Assembly (NCBI GenBank): GCA_028697515.1
Contig: JAQVEY010000115.1
Span: 1-7,159 of the forward strand
Origin: Bacteroidales bacterium
Lineage (GTDB): Bacteria > Bacteroidota > Bacteroidia > Bacteroidales > ML635J-15
Direction: 5' to 3'
Length of the DNA stretch: 7,159 nucleotides
In this document: piece by piece, positions 1 to 5,449 of the stretch
Layout of the letters: each line of letters begins with the position of its first letter
Position numbering within the stretch: the first letter of the stretch is position 1
The notes under the pieces: generated by a model
What the model saw: only the letters and a program-made list of their open reading frames with translations
Told to the model about the DNA's origin: nothing
Database searches by the model: none
Made by a program: the position numbers and the translations under genes

Positions 1-71
1 AAAACACTAAAATTATTTTCATATTTTTTATTATTTTTGCGAAGTATAAACTTCGGTTTAACATTTCGGGT

Positions 72-110
72 AACACAGTACTTTTTGCTTAGGCTGTGTT
101 GCTCTTTTTT
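72..110 (+). terminator. Candidate intrinsic terminator, + strand
   Basis: A 7-bp perfect stem (AACACAG at 72-78 pairing with CTGTGTT at 94-100) encloses a 15-base loop and is followed by GCTCTTTTTT, giving a T-run at 105-110. The T-run lies only on the + side, so it would end a transcript entering from the left of the window. The loop is longer than ideal, which lowers confidence. No + strand gene is visible between 1 and 72, so its gene would lie outside the window. Confidence 0.5.
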
Positions 111-425
111 AATTCTCTCTGAAATCTATTTGCTTATACACTTAAAAACAAATAAAATCTTTTACTTAAATTAGGATTGTCTTACAATGCTAATTCAATC
201 ATAAATAATTCTTTACTATTAGTCTCACCTCCTTTCTTATCTAAAATATTATATTTAATAAATCAAAATATTCTTTTCAACTCCTTCTTTATCAATACAA
301 ATCTTTCAAATATTTACAGCGTATCGGGAATAAAACCTTCTACTCTTTAATACGTTCGGGGATATTATAATTCCTCAACAACAAATATAATATATTTTTG
401 TATTGTAATTTTACTAACCGACATT

Positions 426-548
426 TAAATTATACATAAGGTAAAATCAGTGTTTAACTGAGGGGGGGGGTAATACGTTGAATATCAGCATGTTAAGCCA
501 GTTGTCGCATTTTATTAAATTATACTAAGTGTATAATAAATTATACAT
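426..548. repeat. ATTATAC half-site cluster with 12-base direct repeat
   Basis: TAAATTATACAT occurs at 426-437 and again at 537-548 as an exact 12-base direct repeat. The core AAATTATAC occurs a third time at 517-525. An inverted copy GTATAAT at 531-537 forms two overlapping dyads: ATTATAC-N5-GTATAAT (519-537) and TGTATAAT-AA-ATTATACA (530-547, a perfect 8-bp inverted repeat with a 2-base spacer). Read from the minus strand, the 519-537 hairpin lies just past the stop of the SGNH hydrolase gene and is followed by TTAATAAAAT, so it could act as a weak terminator. It could also be an operator. The region is very AT-rich and some of this may be chance. Confidence 0.4.
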
Positions 549-582
549 TATGATCTAGAATTTGTTTAATGATTCAATTTTT

Positions 583-1854
583 TTATTCCCCATTCTCTCT
601 CAAATACTCCGAGTTAATCAGATGCTCATACAATATTTCTGACCATAATTTATATCCAGATACCCTCATATGTCCATCAGTAGGCCAGTAGTAGTTTTTT
701 AATGAATCTTTTGTTGATTCTTGTTTTTGGCGATGATAATCAAGCATGTTACAAACCATAATCTCATTTTGTGTTATCAGCTTATCTATTAATTGTTCAA
801 ACACTTTAAATTTGTAATGCAATTCTAAAGATTCGTTAAAATCGGGGAAGAAAAATACAATTGTTTTGCCTTTTTGTGAGAGTTGTTTTTCTTGTAGCTT
901 GTTAATCTGTGTGCAAATTGTTTTATCTGCAGTAACCAGTTTGCCGTATAATTCCTGTTTATTCATAAAAATTTCGGGATGATCATAAACAACGAACGAA
1001 AAAGCTCTAAAAATATAACTCCATGAATAAAAATAGTACTGAAATGGCTGTGCAGTAAGGTAAGAGTCACGTTTTTTAGGATTTTTCAATATTAAATCGA
1101 GCATATCTCCAGAACCAAGACTGATGATAGTTATTTCTGGCTTAAATTCTTTCTGTAAAGTCTCGTAGAGTTTCAGTTCTGCAACAGGCTCAGAATCAGA
1201 AATACCTGCATTTATTACAATATAGTCTTCGAATCCTGTTTGGTGCAATTTGTCTTCAAGAAATATTTGCCAGGTCGAGTCTTGATGAGTGCCAACGCCT
1301 TCGGTAAAAGAATCGCCGATTGTCAAAATGACTTTTTTACCTTTTGTCAATGATTTTAAATTTTTCCTTTCCCTTATTCCATATTCGTTGTAGTCATGGG
1401 TAAACTGAAAATCTTTTGTTTTATAAACTATTGAAATATTGGCAGGATAATGTATTGTCTTGGAAATATTTTCTCCATAAAGTATTAGCGTTTTCAAATT
1501 TCTAAATCCATTTGTAAATGGAGAAATGTAGAACATTCCATAATTGTTTTCGCTATATGAACGATATTTAGGAGTAAAATACCTTAGTCCCAAGTCTAAA
1601 AGTACAATTAATACAAAGCTGATATAAATGCTATATTTTATCGTTTTAAACTTGTTTGAGGATGAAATTTTGGCAAATTTTCTAAAAAATAGAAATTTAA
1701 TTAGCCAAACAATTCCTATAGCAAAGGCAGAATAGAAAAGCAAACTTGTCAAAACCCAAGATCTTCCGAGCAGTAAAACTGCAATATGAATAATCAATAA
1801 AATAAGGTAGATAATTATTGCACAAATACGAAATATTCTGTTTTTCTTTGACAT
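583..1854 (-). CDS. Membrane-anchored SGNH/GDSL hydrolase family protein (SxtL-like position)
   Basis: This 423-residue protein has a basic N-terminus and three predicted membrane segments (about residues 9-30, 32-57 and 73-91), then a soluble domain. The positive residues after segment 2 (RKFAKISSSNKFK) suggest that loop is cytoplasmic, which places the soluble domain outside the inner membrane. The SGNH blocks are visible: block I GDSFTEG with the presumed nucleophile Ser182, block II with Gly217 (INAG), and block V DGHMRVSG with Asp393 and His395. Block III reads GSGD (247-250), so the usual Asn of GxND is Gly. The family includes esterases, acyl-transferring and deacylating enzymes; the substrate here cannot be read from sequence. 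It is the last gene of the operon, and its ATG directly follows the TAA of the SxtJ-like gene. A hydrolase in this position beside a carbamoyltransferase suggests it processes the carbamoylated product or its carrier, which is inference. Confidence 0.9.
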   Translation of the reverse strand: MSKKNRIFRICAIIIYLILLIIHIAVLLLGRSWVLTSLLFYSAFAIGIVWLIKFLFFRKFAKISSSNKFKTIKYSIYISFVLIVLLDLGLRYFTPKYRSYSENNYGMFYISPFTNGFRNLKTLILYGENISKTIHYPANISIVYKTKDFQFTHDYNEYGIRERKNLKSLTKGKKVILTIGDSFTEGVGTHQDSTWQIFLEDKLHQTGFEDYIVINAGISDSEPVAELKLYETLQKEFKPEITIISLGSGDMLDLILKNPKKRDSYLTAQPFQYYFYSWSYIFRAFSFVVYDHPEIFMNKQELYGKLVTADKTICTQINKLQEKQLSQKGKTIVFFFPDFNESLELHYKFKVFEQLIDKLITQNEIMVCNMLDYHRQKQESTKDSLKNYYWPTDGHMRVSGYKLWSEILYEHLINSEYLRENGE

Positions 1855-2220
1855 TTACCAAAGTTTAGTAAAATCGGTTTGATGTTCGGGTTTGATAATC
1901 CAGTATGATTCAGATTTCTTGTTTGATATTGCTTTGTTTTTAGAAAACAGCTTTTGTAACAGCGAAAACGGAAAAAGAAAAAAGTAGAAGATAATCGAAA
2001 GGATGATTTTTGAAATAATAAAACCCATAATTATACCAATCCCTTGCCATACAAATGAAATATAATAAGCTAACTGAGGGATTAGACCTAAAATAAGACC
2101 TAAACTTGCAGCAACATAATAAAACACTGATTCTTTTGTAATAATTCCTACGATAATAAGACCTGCAGTTATTACAAGGCAATCAGCCAGATTTCTTTTT
2201 CTATCTTTAATTATTTTCAT
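1855..2220 (-). CDS. SxtJ-family small membrane protein
   Basis: This 121-residue protein has three likely membrane segments (about residues 11-27, 32-50 and 60-85), a short basic stretch, and a C-terminus ending around Ser105-Tyr106-Trp107. The pattern W58..G60..G66..S70-x-I72-I73..F78..P84, then a lysine-rich segment and SYW, matches what I know of the SxtJ family, named from a saxitoxin cluster and of unknown biochemical function. Members usually sit next to a NodU/CmcH-type carbamoyltransferase, as here. The start ATG lies three bases after the stop of the DUF5989 gene, and the stop abuts the ATG of the SGNH hydrolase, so coupled translation is likely. It probably lies in the inner membrane and may recruit the carbamoyltransferase or its substrate; this role is inferred only from context. 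Confidence 0.82.
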   Translation of the reverse strand: MKIIKDRKRNLADCLVITAGLIIVGIITKESVFYYVAASLGLILGLIPQLAYYISFVWQGIGIIMGFIISKIILSIIFYFFLFPFSLLQKLFSKNKAISNKKSESYWIIKPEHQTDFTKLW

Positions 2221-2223
2221 ACT

Positions 2224-2373
2224 TTAAAACAAAGTGTAAACAAACGGAGCTACAGAGCTTGACCCTCCGAAAATTATCAATATGCCCACAAGTAGTAATA
2301 CAATAATCATTGGGATAAGCCAATATTTTTTTCTTTCTTTTAAGAAATTCCACATATCTTTTAAAAATTCCAT
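2224..2373 (-). CDS. DUF5989 family single-span membrane peptide
   Basis: This 49-residue gene is short enough to be missed by length cut-offs. The protein starts MEFLKDMWNFLKERKKYW, an amphipathic basic helix. It continues with one membrane span (about residues 18-36), then GGSSSVAPFVYTLF and a TAA stop. This layout (EFL.D.W.FL..RKK.WL.P, hydrophobic span, G.SS..APF.Y..F) is what I know of the DUF5989 family, which accompanies carbamoyltransferase and SxtJ genes in many bacteria and corresponds to SxtK in saxitoxin clusters. Function is unknown. Its ATG lies one base after the TAG of the carbamoyltransferase, and its stop is three bases before the SxtJ-like ATG. The tight fit on both sides and the intact family pattern make it a real gene. 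The basic N-terminal helix is probably cytoplasmic and could dock the enzyme to the membrane, which is speculation. Confidence 0.9.
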   Translation of the reverse strand: MEFLKDMWNFLKERKKYWLIPMIIVLLLVGILIIFGGSSSVAPFVYTLF

Positions 2374-2374
2374 A

Positions 2375-4228
2375 CTAATCGGGTTTAAATTTTTCTTTAA
2401 AAAGTTCCGGTTTGATATTTTGATGTTCCTTTATTAAAACATAATTCTGCATTATCAAAATATCCATTTCGGTTCTCATAAAACATCTGAAAGCATCGTC
2501 AGGAGTGCAGACTATAGGTTCGCCTCGCACATTAAAGCTTGTGTTGACTATAAGTCCTGTACCTGTCAGTTCTTTGAATTTTGTAATTAATGCGTGATAG
2601 TTAGGATTAGTTTCTTTATGTACTGTTTGCAATCGTGCAGAAAAGTCGCAATGGGTTACAGCTGGAATTACAGACCTTTGAGTGTATAATTTTTTCATCA
2701 GCTCCATTTCGTTATAATCATCGGGCAGCTTATTTCTTATTGATGCATTGACAGGAGCGGTATATAACATGTACGGAGATGAAACTTCAATGTCAAAATA
2801 ATTTCTTGTATCTTCTGACAAAACAGAAGGCGCAAAAGGACGGAATCCTTCGCGGAATTTGATTTTCAGATTTAGTTTTTTCTGCATTTCGGAATTTCGT
2901 GCATCTGCAAGAATACTTCTGTTCCCGAGTGCACGTGGTCCATATTCCATCCTGCCTCTGAACCATCCACAGACTTTTCCTTCGGATATTTGTTTGGCAG
3001 TAAATGCAAATAAATCATCATTATTTTCAAAATATTTATAATCGGCAGAGTATTTTCTTAAGGTTTTTAATACCTCAGAATCAGAAAACTCAGGACCAAG
3101 AAATGCTCCTTTCATTTTATCCGATTCAGAGGCTGTGAATGGTATTTTTTTATGCATATAAGCATAAGCCATTGCAGCTCCTAAAGCCCCACCGGCATCT
3201 CCGGAAGCAGGCTGAATGAAAATTTTCTCAAAAAGTCCAGAACTTAAAATAACAGAATTTGCGACACAATTAAGAGCTACACCTCCGGCTAAACATAAGT
3301 TATTTTCACCTGTAAGTTTTTTTGCTTCTTTGGCCATATTCAGAACAATTTCTTCTGTAATTTGCTGAATGGCAAGTGCCATATTACAGTGCTGTTGTGA
3401 AATAGACTCGGAGGGCTCTCTTTTTTTTATGCCGAAAAGATTTTCCCATTTTCTTGTTTTTATCATTTTCAGACCTGTAGCAAAGCCATAATATTTCATA
3501 TCAAGTTTTATACTACCGTCTGGTCTTATGTCAACAAGTTTTTCGCGAATTATATTTTTATATTTTTCTGTTTGTTCAGAGCCTTCAATTCCATAAGGAG
3601 CGAGTCCCATTAATTTGTATTCGCCACTGTTTACAACAAAACCTAAGAAATATGTAAATGCTGAGTATAATAATCCAAGTGAGTTGGGATAGTGTAGTTC
3701 TTTTATTATTTTTAATTCACCGTCTTTGCCGCATGCAATTGAAGCTGATGCCCATTCTCCCATACCATCTAATGTGAGAACTGCTGCAGAATCGAATCCT
3801 GAAGGATAATATGCTGAAGCTGCATGGGAGAGATGATGCTCGGAGAAATACAGTTTTAGTTTCTTTTTATCAAGATTTCCATTTTTTTTTAATTGTGAAT
3901 ATAATTCATCTTTAATAAAAAGTTTTTCTCTTATCCAGACCGGAATAGATTTTATAAATGAAGTCAATCCTTGTGGTGCAAAATGATAATAGGATTCTAG
4001 TAGTCTTTCAAATTTGAGAAAAGGTTTTTCGTAATAGACAACTGCTTCAATATCGGCAATAGTTAGTCCTGATTCGTTTAAACAGTACTTTACGGAATTT
4101 GTTGGGAATCCCGAATCATGTTTTTTACGACTAAATCTTTCTTCGTGTGCAGCAGCAATAATCTCATCATTATAAATAATACATGCTGCCGAATCGTGAT
4201 AATATGCAGATATCCCGAGTATATACAT
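2375..4228 (-). CDS. NodU/CmcH-family O-carbamoyltransferase
   Basis: This 617-residue enzyme belongs to the family that transfers a carbamoyl group from carbamoyl phosphate to a hydroxyl through a carbamoyl-adenylate (TobZ, CmcH, NodU, SxtI). The N-terminal Kae1-like domain (about 2-360) begins ILGISAYYHDSAA and carries HHLSH with the metal-type His131 and His135, LTLDGMGEWAS with Asp154, SGEYKLMGLAPYG (201-213), LAGGVALNC (313-321) and ASGDAGGALGA with Asp344. The His/His/Asp/Asp set fits the iron site described for TobZ. The C-terminal domain (about 405-585) shows GRMEYGPRALGNRSILADAR (425-444), FRPFAPSVL (462-470) and NTSFNVRGEPIV (562-573). All expected motifs are intact and the length is normal, so it should be active and cytoplasmic. 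The acceptor is not evident. The start ATG overlaps the stop of the DUF721 gene in TAATG. Companion genes DUF5989, SxtJ-like and SGNH hydrolase follow directly. Confidence 0.97.
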   Translation of the reverse strand: MYILGISAYYHDSAACIIYNDEIIAAAHEERFSRKKHDSGFPTNSVKYCLNESGLTIADIEAVVYYEKPFLKFERLLESYYHFAPQGLTSFIKSIPVWIREKLFIKDELYSQLKKNGNLDKKKLKLYFSEHHLSHAASAYYPSGFDSAAVLTLDGMGEWASASIACGKDGELKIIKELHYPNSLGLLYSAFTYFLGFVVNSGEYKLMGLAPYGIEGSEQTEKYKNIIREKLVDIRPDGSIKLDMKYYGFATGLKMIKTRKWENLFGIKKREPSESISQQHCNMALAIQQITEEIVLNMAKEAKKLTGENNLCLAGGVALNCVANSVILSSGLFEKIFIQPASGDAGGALGAAMAYAYMHKKIPFTASESDKMKGAFLGPEFSDSEVLKTLRKYSADYKYFENNDDLFAFTAKQISEGKVCGWFRGRMEYGPRALGNRSILADARNSEMQKKLNLKIKFREGFRPFAPSVLSEDTRNYFDIEVSSPYMLYTAPVNASIRNKLPDDYNEMELMKKLYTQRSVIPAVTHCDFSARLQTVHKETNPNYHALITKFKELTGTGLIVNTSFNVRGEPIVCTPDDAFRCFMRTEMDILIMQNYVLIKEHQNIKPELFKEKFKPD

Positions 4229-4518
4229 TATCTGACCACAATTTCGGATATAAAATTACGTCCTAGTTCTTTGTTTATCCTTTTAACAAGTTCTGATCTT
4301 ATCATTAAAAGTTCACTACGCAATATAGATGAATTCATACTAACGTACAAAACAGATTTGGAAACTTTTAGTTCAGTAGTTGCTTTATTAATATGAAACC
4401 CAGCTACTTCAAGCCACAACGATTTTATTCTTACCCTATCAATTCCGTCTTCAAGTTTGTTCGCTTGAATTGATTTTTTAATAAGTTCACTAATCTTTAT
4501 CGTTTCTGACCTCCTCAT
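4228..4518 (-). CDS. DUF721 (DciA-like) domain protein
   Basis: This 96-residue protein starts MRRSETIKISELIKK and shows the DUF721 pattern: W35 in a short helix followed by VAG, then INKATTELKVSKSVLYVSM, and a final part SSILRSELLMIRSELVKRIN with G86 before the last strand. The DUF721 fold is KH-like, and in the DciA subgroup it takes part in loading the replicative DnaB helicase; short versions of about 95-100 residues are common in Bacteroidota. Whether this copy loads helicase or merely binds nucleic acid cannot be told. ATG at 4518 is preferred because the N-terminal Arg-Arg is typical of the family. It heads the operon and overlaps the carbamoyltransferase start by one base (TAATG), an unexpected partner: relatives more often sit near recF or other housekeeping genes. 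It may simply donate a promoter and coupled translation to the cassette. Confidence 0.87.
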   Translation of the reverse strand: MRRSETIKISELIKKSIQANKLEDGIDRVRIKSLWLEVAGFHINKATTELKVSKSVLYVSMNSSILRSELLMIRSELVKRINKELGRNFISEIVVR

Positions 4519-4540
4519 ACTTCGCTTACATTTTTCAATA

Positions 4541-4571
4541 CAAATATGCGAAAAATAACTCAGATTTAAAA
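4541..4571 (-). promoter_or_regulatory. Candidate Bacteroidota promoter for the minus-strand operon
   Basis: Read on the minus strand, TTTT (4571-4568), a 19-base spacer and CATATTTG (4548-4541) resemble TTTG-N(17-23)-TAnnTTTG with one mismatch in each box. Transcription would begin near 4534, giving a leader of roughly 16 bases before the DUF721 ATG. No Shine-Dalgarno sequence precedes that ATG, as is usual in this phylum. It overlaps the region that would drive the divergent lipoprotein gene. Confidence 0.38.
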
Positions 4572-4597
4572 TTGTATTAATAAAAATAATATCTTTA
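4565..4597 (+). promoter_or_regulatory. Candidate promoter for the lipoprotein gene
   Basis: TTTA (4565-4568), a 21-base spacer and TATCTTTA (4590-4597) match the Bacteroidota consensus with one mismatch per box. The start site would fall near 4603, leaving a leader of about 38 bases. A TATAAT at 4602-4607 is an alternative but lacks a well-spaced upstream box. The surrounding DNA is almost all A and T, so false matches are easy. Confidence 0.3.
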
Positions 4598-4640
4598 TAT
4601 ATATAATCGTTTATAGATATGAAAATTTTAAAACAATAAT

Positions 4641-5300
4641 ATGAAAAGATTGAATATTTTGGTGTTGATTATAAATTTAATAGGTACAATAATTATTTTT
4701 AACAGTTGTGAAAAGAATGATACAAGCACAGATATCGTTTATAAAGCAATCAACAAGAATTATATACTTACAACAGATATCGATGCAATGAATTCACATG
4801 ATACAATTGTAGCACAACATGTTGACAGTATTCTTAGCGGGTTTATTGAGGTTGAACTTATTTCCACTGGTTATATACGTTTTGATCTTGACGGGGACAC
4901 ATTAACCGATATGGCCTTTGAAATAATAAATCTATTGCCATACAACAACAACGAAATGCCTGAACATCTGGATACTTTGGCTGTGAGAGCATATCCTTTC
5001 TCTGCAGGAATATTGGATAATTCAACTTATAAATATGCAGATGCCTTGGATATTGAAACAACAATTTCGCAGGAAGGTAATTGGACAAATCAATTTGTTG
5101 TTTTGGGGACTTTGGCTCATGGAGGTCAATTTAACGGTAAAGGTGAAAAGTATCTTGCCATTCGTCTTAATGGAGAAAATGATTTTCGTTATGGTTGGAT
5201 GAAGATTTATATATCGGAACATAATGATACTTTAAGAGTGATAGAGTATGCCTACAACAAAATAGAAGGTTCCGAAATTAGGGCTGGGCAGAAGGAATAA
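4641..5300 (+). CDS. Secreted lipoprotein of unknown function
   Basis: This 219-residue protein has a lipoprotein signal: MKR, a hydrophobic core (about 4-20), and FNSC with Cys23 as the lipidation site, followed by the hydrophilic EKNDTSTD. Phe at -3 of the lipobox is a little unusual. A DLDGDTLTD segment (82-90) has the spacing D-x-D-x-D-x3-D of a calcium-binding loop (Asp82, 84, 86, 90). The C-terminal part YLAIRLNGENDFRYGWMKIYI ... IEYAYNKIEGSEIRAGQ resembles a module common at the end of secreted Bacteroidota and PEP-CTERM-type proteins (xGxRF ... YGW ... YAY ... I.AGQ), whose function I do not know. It is transcribed alone, divergent from the carbamoyltransferase operon, with 149 bases before the next gene. 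Likely on the outer membrane. It shows no catalytic motif. Confidence 0.77.
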   Translation: MKRLNILVLIINLIGTIIIFNSCEKNDTSTDIVYKAINKNYILTTDIDAMNSHDTIVAQHVDSILSGFIEVELISTGYIRFDLDGDTLTDMAFEIINLLPYNNNEMPEHLDTLAVRAYPFSAGILDNSTYKYADALDIETTISQEGNWTNQFVVLGTLAHGGQFNGKGEKYLAIRLNGENDFRYGWMKIYISEHNDTLRVIEYAYNKIEGSEIRAGQKE

Positions 5301-5396
5301 AGAATAAATGTCTAAAAATAATTGAAGATTTCTACATTCTAATATTCAAATTTTCATTTTATATGGTTTTGAGCTAAGATTATATTTACAAATCAT

Positions 5397-5426
5397 TTTC
5401 CTATAAACTCTAATTAATTAACTTTG
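5397..5426 (+). promoter_or_regulatory. Bacteroidota-type promoter for the mtnA operon
   Basis: TTTC (5397-5400), an 18-base spacer and TAACTTTG (5419-5426) match TTTG-N(17-23)-TAnnTTTG with a perfect -7 box and one mismatch in the -33 box. Transcription would begin near 5432-5433, leaving a leader under 20 bases before the ATG at 5450. This is the best promoter match in the window. No riboswitch could fit in so short a leader. Confidence 0.55.
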
Positions 5427-5449
5427 TGTCAATAAAATAACTTAGGGAT

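Larger units (their letters stand above)
1..582. other. AT-rich intergenic region without a convincing gene
   Basis: All frames on both strands are broken by frequent stops. The longest open stretches are a few dozen codons without a good start. Visible structure consists of a small perfect hairpin at 40-55 (CGAAGT, loop ATAA, ACTTCG) with no T-run on either side, a terminator-like hairpin at 72-110, a 13-base match to the 16S rRNA 3' tail at 225-237, a nine-G run at 462-470, and ATTATAC half-sites between 429 and 546. The region lies just beyond the 3' end of the minus-strand operon, so it may hold that operon's terminator and decayed mobile DNA. Confidence 0.6.

Noticed and set aside
221..240. 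End of a 16S rRNA gene
   Set aside because: The sequence just before the match shows none of the conserved helix 44/45 sequence, so only the tail motif is present.
180..260. Small minus-strand peptide gene after the AAGGAGGTGA sequence, or a double-glycine leader peptide (KKGGETNS in one frame)
   Set aside because: The ATG-led frame is only six codons, and the KKGG frame has no start codon after its upstream stop. Nothing nearby suggests peptide processing or export.
2375..4228. TsaD/Kae1 tRNA threonylcarbamoyltransferase as the identity of the large enzyme
   Set aside because: The N-terminal domain shares the Kae1-like fold and HxxxH metal motif, but length, the HDSA start, and the C-terminal GPRALGNRS and NTSFNVRGEP motifs are those of the NodU/CmcH family.
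4118..4396. Plus-strand open frame opposite the DUF721 and carbamoyltransferase genes
   Set aside because: It runs antisense to two well-recognised proteins, has no family-like pattern, and crosses their junction; it is a by-product of AT-rich coding on the other strand.
583..4518. Saxitoxin or related toxin biosynthesis cluster
   Set aside because: Only the carbamoyltransferase-associated genes match; no core-building, amidinotransferase, or oxygenase genes are present, and such cassettes are found in many bacteria that make no toxin.
5301..5396. Terminator after the lipoprotein gene
   Set aside because: Only a weak 5-bp TTGAA/TTCAA pairing with a long loop is visible; there is no GC stem or clean T-run.
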